Source of the DNA: Perca fluviatilis
Lineage: Eukaryota > Chordata > Actinopteri > Perciformes > Percidae
Assembly (NCBI RefSeq): GCF_010015445.1
Contig: NC_053116.1
Span: forward strand, 23,333,107-23,397,106
Direction of reading: 5' to 3'
DNA length: 64,000 bases
Part shown: one piece after another, positions 38,705-51,728 of the stretch
How positions within the stretch are numbered: position 1 is the first letter of the stretch
How the letters are laid out: every line of letters begins with the position of its first letter
Translations under genes and position numbers: made by a program
The notes under the pieces: generated by a model
What the model saw: the letters and a program-made list of their open reading frames with translations, nothing else
Databases searched by the model: none
Told to the model about the DNA's origin: nothing

Positions 38705-40602
38705 CCTGCTCTACTTTGACTGCTCAGTGTTATCTGCTTTGCAACTAAATCATTGCAGTGTCTTTTCGTTTATCTAGCAGCTAGCAAAAGGTCAAGTAGT
38801 GGGGGGTTGGCCCACATTGTTTGGGTACTTAATAGGAAGATGTAGGAAATTTCAGCCAGTGTGTTAGGTTATTTTCTTCTCCAACTACCTACCCATACAC
38901 ACATTCACACAAATACTTTTTTTCTTTTCAACTACTAAAGAGACAACTTTATTAAGTAGGTGCAGTGAAACAGCCAGACCTCCCCACTCTACACTTTTCC
39001 ATCAAGCTGCGTAATCTTGTTGGCTAAATTATCTCTACACTGGTATCGGTGGAGGTCCTTAAGCAAGCAGTCACACTGAACCCAAGTCTTGTTGTTGTCT
39101 TTTTAACTCTCTGCAGCGGACTCCATTGAAGCATTTTTTGCGCTGCATTTCATATTTAATCGAGAGAGCACCGGCGCTTTGTCTCATAGTTAACCATGCT
39201 AAGACGGGGGGAGTAGAGAGGGGTGGGGGGAAGCAGTCAGTCACATCAATGAAACATTCAAAAGGCATATAAACAAAGTCGACCATCTCAGTGGATTAGC
39301 CATGCCGAATATTTATATTTCCACATCCGAGTGCACAGCACAGCCAGTCTCTAGTTGATAGGGAATATTTATGTTGCCTGTCTTCTCCTTCAATTAGTTT
39401 GACAGATCTAGAACAGGCCCAAGTGTCACAACCTGCTCCCACCACATAAACTGGAGCTGTTAGATTGGTTTAGATTAGGGATGAGCCAGGATAGGGTGCT
39501 GGGTGGCCCCAGCACTAGTGCACTAGGTTGTAATTTACCTCCGATTGTCAACGTAGAAGATCCTCCACCTCAGCAACTGACCTCCTGCTGTCTCCTCAGC
39601 TCATTGTTCAAGTGATAAACCCTGTGAGTACACAGTGTGTTTTTTTTCTTCCTCCTGCTTGGTCATTGGTAGCAGCCTTCTTGCAATCAGATTTGATGTG
39701 TGCAGCTTAGGCAGGCACAAAGCCTGCAATGGATTATGCTTTCCTAAATGTTAAATCCCTTTATAGCCGTCTAGTGACACACAATATGCAAAACTAACCA
39801 CCCCTGGAGAGGGATTTGCACCGCCCCAGACATAGGGAGAGGGAAGAAATCGGTGATGGAAAGCCGTGCAGCAATGCAGAAAGAAATTGTGAACCAAAAT
39901 ACTGTTTTGATTGCTTTTGTCACGGGGAGCTTTAGAAACATACAGGCCCTTGTTATCACATAAGAAATAACAGGTAAGCTAGTATTGAAACTGTCTGCAA
40001 ACTCCCAGCCACCATCCAATCTCTCTGCTCAGCCTTTCTATCCCTTGAAGATGGGTTCAGGCGGCTTAGTGCACATCGATTGGACGGGGAAGGGTGGAAG
40101 GAGAAGTGCAATCGACCAATAGGTGGGCCTGCAGCTAACTGTATCTGTGCTGCTGTTTTGAAAAGGATGGAGGGGTGTGTCTGTGGTGGTGGCCAGGGGA
40201 CTCTGTCCCAGGCCATTGGTATGGTTTGATGCTGGGGTGAACAGCCTGATGCAGTGCAAACAGACATCCAAATTGATCTGTGCCCTGTGGCTGAGCTCTC
40301 ACCACTTCCCCAGGCCTGGCCAGACACCTCCAGAGCCTATACTCTACACCCCCCACCCCAGATTATAGATCCTCTCTCTAGAGATTATACACACTGCCAT
40401 GGGGATCAATATGAGACACCTTAGGAGCACAGCGCCACACAAAACACTTGTCAGTGCACACACATACACAGTACCCTAAACCAGTATTTCTGCACACTCA
40501 CAAGTGTACTGTAACGCATAACATGCACACACTAACACGTATACAAAGCATGCTTTTAACAGCCATAGACACGGTTCCTATCTCTGACAAGCACACTGCT
40601 GC

Positions 40603-40721
<119 letters not shown>

Positions 40722-41184
40722 CTATCCACATTGCTCATCCCTTCTCTCCACTGCAGCAGGACTCTGCTTGGCGTTGCAGGCGGCTGGCTGACGTAGCATG
40801 TCTCCTTCCTTCCTAACTGACTGGCTGGCCGCTCTGTCTAAAATGGCGAGAGCTAATGGAAACCACCTGCCCCCCTCCACTCCTTCTGCCCTTCTACCTC
40901 AGTTTATGCCACACAACATGGCTGCCACAGCCAATCCACTTTTCAGGAAGGAGTTACAGGACGATTCTTTTTATAAAGTGGTAGGTGTGTGTAGTTAGAG
41001 CAGTGAATAATACAGAGAGGTTGCAAGCTAGTCTGAGAAAAAACACCTTGTGTTGGGGGAGTTGTTGATGTGGACAGCTGGCGTTTCTTGCCGCAGCCAC
41101 CACAGAACCCTGGGGAGTTTGTATGTGTGTGTCACTGTATGTGTCTTGTGCACACACAGTAAACTGTGCAGCAGGATTATGTCT

Positions 41185-41185
<1 letters not shown>

Positions 41186-41220
<35 letters not shown>
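41186..41220. repeat. (CA)n microsatellite with poly-C flank
   Basis: About 35 bp of CA followed by a C-rich stretch (ccccaccccccc). Confidence 0.95.
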
Positions 41221-41223
<3 letters not shown>

Positions 41224-41641
41224 CACCCCCCCTTTCTTCAAACTCAGGACCGACTGTTGGCAGAGTCACACAAACCTGCCATGTCTTATTTCTTCTTGGA
41301 TATATGGCAGTTGTAATTGACTTCATGTTGTATATAATGTATATTGTTATTACTGCTAATGATGCACCATATCTTTATCATTGCAAATGGTGACATTTAT
41401 TAAAACCACGTCTGGTATTCACAGGTGTGGCAGATTCACATTAGAACACCGTTTCATAGTTACTTCAGTTATACATTTTAAACTTAATAATACAAGTGAA
41501 TTTTTGCACAATAGAATTTCACTAAGGCTCTTAGCTGGCTAACTGACTTCCTTGCAGTTGCTCTAATACACCAAACCTTTAGATATTGTTACATTCTGTC
41601 ATTTTTGACTTAGAATTTACCTACCTACCTTAAATTTGCAT

Positions 41642-42703
41642 TAGTGCTGAAACGATTCCTCGAGTAATTTGAATAATTTGATTACTAAAAAACCTTGATA
41701 CAAAATTATTTGCCTCGAAGCTTCGTTTAATCAATGTTACCAACTTTGTATCGCTCACGGTGTTTCCGCACGGAGGATTATTACTGATGCACACCAGGTT
41801 GATGCTGCTGGCGACACATGCAATGAAGACTGACGGCGCAGATTACAAAATGAAGAAAGAGCGTAAATAGTGAGGGGCTAAGAGAAAAGACAGGCTGGAG
41901 AAAACGACAAAGTGTCCAAAGTTTGGAATCAGTTCAAACATAATTAAACTCTGTACAGTGTGTCTACTGCAAAATCAAACTTGTTTATCACAATAATAGC
42001 ACGACGTCAATGCATTGAGTCTAACTTAATCCTCCATTCCACAAAGTGGACCCGACAAAAGTCAGTCAGAGTCGTATGGATGATGAAACTACACCAAACA
42101 CAACAACTACCAAAAACAAAGGCAAGAAAATACGTAGTGGTGACCACAATTTGATCTAAAGAGCCGACTTGTTGACTATCCCTTCGGAAGAACAGCTGAT
42201 TGTGCACCATTTTCTCTCACTCTCTCTCTTCATGGAGAAACAGCTGGTCAATGATCTACTAGCAGAAGTGTAACAGAGCTGTGTAGCATTGTAATCAAAT
42301 GTATAAATGAAAATAGGTTGAGTATAACTAATATATACGTATAGGCCTATATACAGATCAGTCTCAGGTTGAAACTTGTAAGTTAAGTTGCACAACTTAA
42401 GGTAATGTTTATATATGTTTAATGTACGCCTTAGTTCTAGGTTGTTATTGCATTCCAGAAAATGTTTTCTTCAAAAACAATGTAATATGGCACTTAAATG
42501 CACTTAATGTTTAGTTTTTTGAGAGATGATATTGTAAGCAGTATAGGCAGTAAAAATGTTGCTTTTTCCGAAAATTAAACCAAACTATTGTATATTATTG
42601 CTCTTCAATAAAACAAAAGTATTTCTTATCCGATTACTTGATTAATCGATTGAATAATCGGTAGAATATTCGATTACTAAAATAATCGATAGCTGCAGCC
42701 CTA
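41642..42703 (+). mobile_element. hAT transposon remnant (1,062 bp) with perfect 8-bp target-site duplication
   Basis: The left end TAGTGCTGAAACGATT pairs with the right end ATCGATAGCTGCAGCCCTA as imperfect terminal inverted repeats of hAT type. The flanks are identical 8-mers, ATTTGCAT, at 41634-41641 and 42704-42711. Subterminal regions are dense in TCGATTA/TTACT motifs on both sides. An internal BED-finger remnant shows it derives from an autonomous hAT of the ZBED/Charlie-like type. The rest of the transposase, including the dimerisation domain, is absent, so this is an internally deleted, non-autonomous copy. Orientation is set by the coding remnant. Confidence 0.9.
41906..42018 (+). pseudogene. 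BED-type zinc finger remnant of a hAT transposase
   Basis: One frame reads DKVSKVWNQFK from 41906. After a frameshift, a second frame from 41953 reads VQCVYCKIKLVYHNNSTTSM-H and then stops at 42016-42018. The W-x-x-F, C-x2-C and H-N-N-(S/T)-T-(S)-M-x-x-H layout matches the BED finger of hAT/ZBED transposases. At least one frameshift and the early stop make it non-functional. Later bases still resemble the basic post-finger segment but in shifted frames. Confidence 0.75.
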
Positions 42704-42770
42704 ATTTGCATTGCCAGAAAATGTTGTGCCTTTTATCAAATGGATATTAGATTCAGAGTAAAGTAATATT

Positions 42771-42792
42771 ATTAATATTATTATTATTATTA
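42771..42792. repeat. (ATT)n short tandem repeat
   Basis: Several ATT units just beyond the hAT element. Confidence 0.8.
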
Positions 42793-43900
42793 TACTTACA
42801 CAACACATGTTAATTCTGTTTTCAGTACGGAGCCTCTTGAGAAGCCAATATAATGTGGTTTAGTGTGGGATCAGATATTGTGGAGAGCCAAGACATCCTA
42901 GGCTAGAGCTTATTTAACATAGCACATCCCATGCACTATAAAAGCTATCTGTCGATCAGTTTGCGGTTTCCAGTTAAGCTAACATAAGGGACCAGCCCTT
43001 TGGTTCATCTCATATTGAAACATAGCAGTGTGAATCTGTAGCCTGTCGCTAACTGAACACCTCTATTTTTAAAAAACCCTCTCAGCTCTCCCATCTCTCC
43101 CCACGCTAGAGACTCTGGGAAAAGGGCTTTTTAGTGAAATCCAACCACCTGCCGACTGCTAAATGAGAAAGCGTGGGCTAGCTGAGAGGGATGGGGGTGT
43201 GGTGGGGGGAGTGTTGTCAAAGAGCCTCTGTTCTCCCCTAGGAGCTCAGTCAGCTGTAGGCCTGCCCTATTGTAGAGAGCTGATGGTATCGGTTGCCAGG
43301 TATTTCCCACTGCTTTTCCAGTGAGAAGAATGAGGGAGTTGTTGGGCTTGTGGATGAGGAGAGAGGAAGGAAAATTGGGGGAAGAAGGAAAGTGTCCATG
43401 TGCCTGCAGGCCTTCACTGCCTGTTACGCAACCCCACTGGGACGGCCCAGCAGGAAGTGGCACAAGGCAGCCTTGGTCATCAGCTGGTCTTGCTCGCAGA
43501 GGCTGCAGTCGGTGCTGGATCAGTAATGACACCAGTCTCCCTTTTTCTCCCAAGCTCTCTGTCTCTCTTGGCCCTCTCGTCCCCTCACCCCGTGTTGCAT
43601 TATTGCATTCCTTGTGCTATTTAATTTTAGGATCAGTGCACTCATGTGGGTTGCTTTGCTATGGCTGTACTCTACCCTGCGGTGTGTCTGTGTGTCCGTG
43701 CATTTGCGCATGTGTGCTCTGGTAGTTTGAGCTGAGCACCACTTTTAACAATGCAGGTGCGTCCTGCCTCATGGCTAACACTCACCACCTGCAAGCACGA
43801 CTTAAACAAACATTTCTCTTGATTTAACAAGCCTGCCTTGTATCCTAAAATATGCTCATATTCTTGCAGTGTTTAGCTGCTCTCATTCCACAGCACCAAT

Positions 43901-43915
43901 CCCCCCCCCCCCCCC
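43901..43915. repeat. 15-nt poly-C
   Basis: A homopolymer C run after cagcaccaat, in the intron between the two coding exons. Confidence 0.95.
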
Positions 43916-45232
43916 ATCACTGTTTACAAACCATTGGCATACATGATTGTTCACAATGTGGCTTTTCCATTGTTGGCGGCTCGTAAACGAACGCCAAGCT
44001 GATATTATCTAAGAACGCCCCCCTCCCCTCTGCTGAAATGCTGCAGCAAATTAAACAGCATCTTATTTGCTTGATACAGAGAGAGTAGAACACAGCTCTT
44101 TTGCTGAGACTAGGTGTGTTTTAGATTAGACATGCTTGGCAGCCATAAGAGAATGGCTGACTGAACAATGAGCTACAGCTGAGAAAATTGCTGTGTGTGT
44201 ATATGTGTGTGTATGTCATAAGGTTATAACAATGAATACTCGGTCGCTTGAACTCAGCGGTGACGATGTAATTGGAGAAACAGTGACCGGCAGGATCAGG
44301 TTTCGGTGAAGTGCTCGGGTCTGAGGAACTGTGCTCAGAAGCTTCGTGATTATCTCCCCGTGTCAAAGTATTGAACTTTCTCTATCTGTCTGGGTGGCGT
44401 GGCGGTCGACAGTGGATTGTAGGGTGGAGGCGAGTAGAAGAAGTTAAATTTAACGGCTGCGGAGGGAATGAGAGCATTCTACTACAAAGGCCCTGCTGTG
44501 GTTCTCCCTCCTACAGCGAAAGGCTCCATCCATCCAACGAGCACACACTTCAACCCTTTAAAAACTGCCCTTCCCCCCACATAGACCCCCACCCACAGCT
44601 AAACCTTTCCTCCCTCCCCTTTCCACTTCTCCACTTGAGCGAGGAGACCCACTTCCAAATGCACAAAATGGCAGGAATGTTTAACAAGCCAGGCAGACCC
44701 TGGAGGAACCGTGTGGCCCGCTTCGATGAGCCCCCCTCACCCCCACCCAACCTCCCCTGCGCTCCGTTGCCTCCTTTTCGTTCAAACAGCAGAGTCTGAA
44801 GCATTAACTGGGTTTTAACTTTCACATTCATTGAGAATCGCGTTATAGTTGCTCTCAGAAAAATGCCCTTGAGGTAGTCGATTTTTAGTGCCCAGGATGA
44901 ATTCAAAATGTGCTTCTGACGTTCGAAGAATGGACTGTCTGTGAATGAGTAAGCTAGATCCCTGTCTCATTTTTTCCCCCCACCACCTATCTTTTTCACA
45001 TTCGCTGTCTGTTCTTTATGCCTGTTGGTGTGCTCTGGGGTGTAGACACGGAGATCTGGCCCCTCTAAATGAATGTGCCGACGAGGTGAAGGCACACTAA
45101 ACCCTAATTCCCCCGATTTGACTCCTCCGAAACATGTCATCTCATTCAGATTATTCTCTTTTGTTCTCGGCCCTCCCCCCACTCCCTCCATCTTGCTCCC
45201 TTTTCCTCCACCCGCTTCTCTCTGCCTCTCTC

Positions 45233-45289
<57 letters not shown>

Positions 45290-45292
45290 CAA

Positions 45293-45347
<55 letters not shown>
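45233..45347. repeat. (CA)n microsatellite, two blocks
   Basis: Two CA arrays split by an acaacaacc interruption near 45288-45294, about 115 bp in total. Confidence 0.95.
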
Positions 45348-45349
<2 letters not shown>

Positions 45350-46544
45350 GTGTTGCTCACAGATCACACAATAGCACTGATGGATATTTTCATTCATGTT
45401 ATCTTGTAAATGACTTCCAGGGATGGTGTAGAGGAGGAAGAAATGGAGGGAGCCGGGAAAAGCGAGAAGAGGACAGTAGTGAGAGAGAGATATATATAAT
45501 GCGTCACTCAGAGCCAGCAAGGGCGATAAACCCCCACCCTTAGAACAGCTCATTCAGCCCACAGCAGATAACAAGCCCACCCCGGGGTTACAAACAAACA
45601 CGCACACACAGAGCCTCTCAAATAACAAAGCCCATGATGTCACAGACATACTCGTACACACCAGCCCCTCTACAAATGGTATCTTGGGTGTCAGAGCCAT
45701 TTAATATCTTTGCCACCCCTCTTTTCCTCTGCAAGCGGTAAGATAAACCACAGCCAGATCGATAACTCTGTTGACACAAACAAATAAATAACAGATGATG
45801 GCACTGTCAGTCGCTGAAATAAAGCTAGCCGTTCATCTTTTGTTAGGGAAAGTGTGGCTTAGTCCTTCTGCAAGGAACAGCTCAGCATGTTTTTTGGTGA
45901 AATTAGAACCAGTTTGTGTTGTCAACATATAGGGGCTTTTTTATTTTTATCAAAGCTTACAAAGCTGAAAGATATTGCCCGTCTTGAAGGCCTTGTGTGT
46001 GCATTAATGTAAGCAAGAGTGCTACGCTCCGTTGCACCAAATGGCAGGCAAAACCCTGGGAGCAGTTAAATAGCTTGTTGCATTGTTTCCATCTGAATAG
46101 AAGGTCCGTTTTTAGGGTTTAATGTATTTTTCAATCAAATAAGTGTCAGTGGCTTTAGTAAGAACGGTGTTTTACACGTTAATATTTAAACCCATTTTTT
46201 GTATTTATTAGCTGATCACACTCTTACACTGGTTTTGTGTTTCAGCTAAAAGCAAAAGGTGAATTGTAGACTATTATGCTAATTTACCTTTTGTGGATTT
46301 AAATCTCTTTTTCTATAATAATTCTAACCCTTGGCTGTTTCTGGAAAGTACTGTGCCAGACTTAGCTGTAACCATTAGCCGTGTCTCCCGCCTCCTCCTC
46401 CTTTTCTTCTCCACAGCAATGGCTGTGTTTTTGTCCTCTGCAGCGTGAATGTTTTTGTTAAGGAGATGAGAGGTCACGACCTGACCATACCACCAGTCAC
46501 ATTCAATTTACCACCACAGCCTGCTAGGGCCACCTCCTCTCTCT

Positions 46545-46553
46545 CACACACAC

Positions 46554-46598
<45 letters not shown>
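46545..46598. repeat. (CA)n microsatellite
   Basis: A CA array with one CG interruption near 46558, preceded by CTCTCTCTC. Confidence 0.95.
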
Positions 46599-46600
<2 letters not shown>

Positions 46601-47060
46601 GTGATGGGGTGCTTTTTATGAGGGTTATGTAATTTGGCAACATTTTAAAACAAGAGAGGACAGAAGGGGAATTTCTTTTTGTTTCACCGCTAAGCTGAAC
46701 CAAAGTTAACTGGACATACTGTATATAGGGGCAATGACAGACGTCATTTTGTAGGAACGTGTTACAGTGATGACTCGGTGGTGGAATGGGGTTAAAGTCA
46801 GTATTACTCACTGGTGTATAAATGGAGTGGAACAATAACATAATTCCCCTTGGGCGTAATGTTTGCTTTGGAAAGGCAACCTTGTAGCACTCCAAAAGTC
46901 CTTAATCCTATTACTCGCATTCCAATTGAATTTGACTCAAGGAGAAAAATGTCTTTTCAGCAGAGGTAACTGCACCCAACATAATATATTCTGTCTGCAT
47001 AAAAACATGAAAGCTTTAGGAAGTGTGAACATCTTCTTTCAAACTCACTTTCTCGTCTTC

Positions 47061-47077
47061 TTTTTTCTCACTTGCAG
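47061..47077 (+). promoter_or_regulatory. rere: Splice acceptor of the second coding exon
   Basis: The pyrimidine tract ttttttctcacttgcag ends at CAG, 47075-47077. It is consistent in phase with the donor at 37824. Confidence 0.9.
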
Positions 47078-47148
47078 ATTGTGTGTACATTGAAAGCCGG
47101 CGGCCCAACACTCCCTACTTCATTTGTAGCATTCAGGATTTCAAGCTG
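47078..47148 (+). CDS. rere: rere second coding exon: start of the BAH domain
   Basis: 71 nt completing codon 123 and encoding residues 124-146. Joined to the previous exon, the split codon G|AT gives Asp, and the product reads [14 protein letters not shown] then [10 protein letters not shown]. This is essentially identical to human RERE as recalled and belongs to the bromo-adjacent homology (BAH) domain, a chromatin-binding module of RERE. The exon ends at CTG|GTGAGT, leaving phase 0. The remainder of the BAH domain (the human protein continues with an MNVKWYYRQ segment) is not found in the next 16.8 kb, so the next exon lies beyond the window. Gene identity is well supported; the choice between the fish paralogues rerea and rereb is not possible here. 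Confidence 0.95.
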
Positions 47149-48128
47149 GTGAGTACATTTTCTTGTCTGTCCTGTTTTATGACCCTGTGTCCCCACACTG
47201 GCCTGGGGTTCAGCACTAATCTGCCCACCCATTGCGTGTCGCAAGCTGTAAAACAAACCACTGTTGAGCAAAAATGTCAGACGAAATCAGGGCTACGATG
47301 TTGTGTGCGCCATAATTAGGAAATATAGGTGCAGAGTTGCAATTTTTCTTTTTACACTGTGGTGGTCTGATGAGAACTGAATACAAATCACAGTAAAATA
47401 CGATTTATAATCAGTTTGTATCCTGAGGTTTGTTTTTGAAGGGTCATGTGGTAAAATAAAAATCCCTCTGAGAATCAGGCTTGAATATTAACCACCTTTG
47501 CGATCCACTGGCAGTGTAATAATGCTTGTAATGGAAATAAAGATGTTTGTTGATGTACTTAATTGATTTAATGAAGGAGGCCGTCACCAGTTTTCAATTG
47601 ATTTTTTTTTTTTTTTACAACCTAATGTGGCCAAATTGCCTCTTTTGCTGAATAAAGAAATAAATTAGTTTTTAATTTGCTTCTGAGAATGGCTGAGTCA
47701 GTCAGTTTAGTGAAGTGGCGCTTGTTTTCTCTGCAATAGGACACCTAAAATGTATCACACACACACACATTGATTTTCCCACACTGCATTTTCTATGTTT
47801 GCTAAAGGGGAAGTTACATTTGCCCTCACCTGACAGATTTGTCTTTGTTCATGTTGATGAAAAAGGATGTAACCTTATGGTTTAAGAAATGCGATTAGAT
47901 AGTTTGCTCCACTGTAGGTGACTTTATTGACACACTGAACAGCTTTAGAATTCATGAATGTCTCACAGCTTCCTGCAAGCCATTCAGATTATCCTTCTTT
48001 TTTTTAATTTTTTTTTTTATAAATATATAATCTTGTATAAAGTGCTGTATTATCAAACTGGGTGTGTTGTGAGTGGTTGGTAAACTAAAAAAGCCTTATA
48101 CAAATGCAGTTAATTTACCATTTTACAT

Positions 48129-48957
48129 TAGGGCTGCACGATTTGGAGAAAAGGTCATATTGCAATTGCAATTTACAGTGCTGCAATTGCGATGTAATAG
48201 TATCATGAGTTTAAAACTAAATTAAACAAAGTTAAACCAGCAAAAGAAGAAATATATAAACAAAAATGTGTAATTCTTTTTTAAAAACCTGAATATTTTA
48301 GAAAATGAAATGACAAAATACAAATTCTTATTAAATTAATAAATTTTGTATGCCCTTATAAACGATGGCATTCAAGGTGGGTGTAATATAATAACTAGTG
48401 ATTAAGTTACAAAATATACTTTGTACAACCTCTTCTTAAGGTCTGCATGCTCTGAACCCCTCACGTGACCTTAGGCGACACACGTGCTACTGCCTAAACA
48501 GACTGACTGGCCACTGGTCATCTTTTGTAAACGTTGTTATGATAGAAGCGCTTAATACATCCACGGGGTAGCGTAATTCAGAGGGCAGATTCAACGTAGA
48601 TTCCACACAGAACCATAAATCATTGGTGAGAGCAAGAACGGCCGGTGCTGATGAGTGATGTCAGTGCCTAAGCGAGGAGAGCGCCGTTGAGCGGTGTCAG
48701 AGTTAGCATAGCGGCTGTGTGAAGGAAAAAAGAGACAACAAAGACAATGTAAAGTGAGTTAACAGAGAACACTAAGCTTCTTAAGACACGGTGGCTTCAT
48801 CTGTTAATACTGTCGGTAAAGTGAAGGGTGTTACAATGTGGAGACAGTGTTACGCACACAGCACACCTATTTGTTTACTCAAATCACACCATTTTTGCAG
48901 TTATGTAATCGCACAGAGTGACATCGCGATTGAGATTGGATTAATTGTGCAGCCTTA
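48129..48957. mobile_element. hAT element (829 bp), non-autonomous, with near-perfect target-site duplication
   Basis: The left end TAGGGCTGCACGATTTGG pairs with the reverse complement of the right end, TAAGGCTGCACAATTAATCC. The flanking 8-mers are TTTTACAT (48121-48128) and TTTGACAT (48958-48965), seven of eight identical. Subterminal ATTGCAATTG/CGCGATTG motifs occur on both sides. No transposase coding was recognised inside. The mismatch in the duplication fits an older insertion than the two upstream. Confidence 0.85.
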
Positions 48958-49369
48958 TTTGACATGTTGAGTAATGGTTGGCTACATGTGGGATTTTTTT
49001 CAAAGGTCAGTGCAACTTTTGGCTGAGGAAATTTGGCGGTCAAAGTTCACCAAATTCTAACTGCCTTAAATGGAGAGCGGAAAACACTTTGGTGCAGGTT
49101 TGCAGTAATGTGCCTGATCTTTAATGTGCAGTGACTACTAGAATATGTAATTGATGGTTCTATGTTGCCTAATAAAGCACCATCTAACCCTGCTGGGGCG
49201 AGCATTGCCTGTCTTTTCACAGATTGGTTATCTAAGCAGAGTGCAAAGGGCTCGGTGAGGTGCGGCCAGGCCCCAGGGGGCCAAAGTAATGGCTGCTAAC
49301 AGCCAGGGTGATGATGGGAGGTCAGCTCAGGCCACACACACACCACTTTATAAAAAAGGTGTAGGACTA

Positions 49370-49400
<31 letters not shown>

Positions 49401-49424
49401 TGTATGTGTATATATATGTGTATG

Positions 49425-49456
<32 letters not shown>

Positions 49457-49472
49457 TATATATATGTTATAT

Positions 49473-49524
<52 letters not shown>

Positions 49525-49544
49525 TGTGTATTATGTATATTATG

Positions 49545-49582
<38 letters not shown>

Positions 49583-49747
49583 ATTTGTATATATATATGT
49601 GTGTGTGTATATATATATATGTGTGTATGTGTATATATATATATATGTATGTGTGTTTTATATATATATATGTGTATATATATGTATATGTGTATATATA
49701 TGTATATATATATATATATATGTATTATATATATGTGTGTGTGTGTG
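49370..49747. repeat. TG/TA hybrid microsatellite
   Basis: About 375 bp of interleaved (TG)n and (TA)n blocks with TGTAT joints. Long Tyr/Ile/Cys/Val open frames across it are repeat artefacts. Confidence 0.95.
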
Positions 49748-50050
49748 GTTGAAGTGTTTGAATACTTTTGTGTGTAAAGGGCGGTTGTTGTGTGTAGAAG
49801 AGGTTTTAAGGTGAGCTGGGAGCCTTGCAGAGGGGAGGACAGCCAGGCCCCACAGCAGCAGGGCTGTAATCGGATTGCTGCTAGAGAGTGCTGAGGACGA
49901 CAGGAACCCCTCTTTGTGCCCACGCATGTGCATACACACACTCTCACAAAAACCTGCACACCTGCACCTTGATTAAGAGCGCCAGAAGAGGTCTGGGCAG
50001 ACAGAGGTAATTGTACAGGGAGGGAGAGAGAATACTGGTTCCATTAGCTG

Positions 50051-50051
<1 letters not shown>

Positions 50052-50120
<69 letters not shown>
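50052..50120. repeat. (CT)n microsatellite
   Basis: A perfect CT array of about 69 bp. It is a polypurine/polypyrimidine mirror repeat, so triplex (H-DNA) formation is possible. Confidence 0.95.
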
Positions 50121-50123
<3 letters not shown>

Positions 50124-51600
50124 ATCTTTCTCTGTCGGTGTCTCTCGCTCTCTGTTGCTCCCTCCCCCCATCTATCTGTAATTAATGAAAAGCCATCTGC
50201 ATGCCTGTATGTGTTTGAGCAGACTGTACCCTTGTCCCCCTATGTTAAAACAACAAGCCCCGCTGGCTCTCTAAACAAGTACAGCGTTTTTCATTGAGCT
50301 CACTTTGTGGCTGTGCTACAAATCACAAATGATTGTTACTATGACTATACTAGTTACATTGAAAACTCATAATCTCTATTTACTAGACCAGCACAAAATC
50401 CTCTTTTAGGATGATAGCGGATCACCGTGAAAAAAATGTCCATCCGCTCCTCCTGCTCTTTAGTGGGACATAATGGTCAGTGTAATCTCATTTCCTTCTC
50501 TTGCCACAATATATTGAAAAGGAGAGACAACAGGCAACATGGAAGTAAACCATGCATTAGACGTCAACTCGTTCTATATATTTCCTATTCTCTCGTCCCT
50601 CTGTCTACGACCCCCACTTTTTCTTGCCGCACAAATTATCGATTAACCCCCCTCTGTGTGGGGAAACAGGGCCTTGTAGGCACGGCACGGGGGGATGAAA
50701 TTTCATTGGTCCTGAACCAAACAACCTCGTCAATATTGCCCGTCTCGCACCCTTCCCTTTTCCTGTCTCTCTCTCCTCCCTCAGTCTTTAGGCGGTAACA
50801 GTCTCACTTTATCTAATGACCTGTGAATCCAATTAGTGGTGTGTAGAAATACGAATGCAGCCATCAATCTATCCTGCGTGGGGAAGAACAAGGATTAAAG
50901 TCCACTCCTCTGTGTCTCTATATCTTTCTTTCTCACACTCTGATTCTGAGACTAGTCTTGTTGCACGTATGAGCGCAACAGCAGTCATTCAGCAATAACG
51001 TATACATAAAAAAAATCCATTTTGAACATTTGCACATCAATTTCCCTACTTTGTTTACTCAACAGTGGCATCTGTGGTGCCCACTGTAACCTCTGTGACA
51101 TATCATTCCAGCCCTATAGATTTCATCTCCTGCCTTCCTCCTAAAATGTCTGCCCAGATACAGAGGTGACCAGTAGGAGGCCATTTTTACCGTTATAGGT
51201 ATTAAACAAAATCAGGAGTGGAAGCAAGACATCGAAATGCAGCCGGTCAATTATCAGTTTTTTTTTTCATGCCCATGTAAAGATTATTAGAAAAGGGGAA
51301 AAAATAACAAAAGTAAACATGATTTACAAAACTTAGAAGTAAAACAATGGCACTACAAGAGAAATATATTAACATAAATTTGAATATGCACTACAAATGC
51401 ACACAAAACTAGTTATTAAAGTATAATAATAAAGTACTAAGATGTATTTATTTAATTCCTTCTGATGTGATCAATTAGGTTAACAATCCTTCAGTGTGTT
51501 TTCCCACAAGGGCTCGTTTCAGTTTACACCCGGTGCCATGACCTTGAAATGTGTTTACAATCTATATTTGATGAGCGTAATGCAGTGAGCTGGCCAACCG

Positions 51601-51601
<1 letters not shown>

Positions 51602-51682
<81 letters not shown>

Positions 51683-51728
51683 ATGTGTGTGTGTTTATGT
51701 GTGTGTGTGTGTTTGTTTGTGTTTATGT
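51602..51728. repeat. (GT)n microsatellite with TTTATG interruptions
   Basis: Perfect GT to about 51680, then GT blocks separated by TTTATGT and TTTGTTT. Confidence 0.95.

Noticed and set aside
41960..42154. 64-codon open frame across the hAT element
   Set aside because: It is a shifted-frame reading of the decayed transposase remnant; the BED signature lies in a different frame.
44371..44799. 142-codon open frame inside the rere intron, with a Pro-rich end
   Set aside because: It resembles no known protein, is embedded in C-rich low-complexity sequence, and has no supported exon boundaries.
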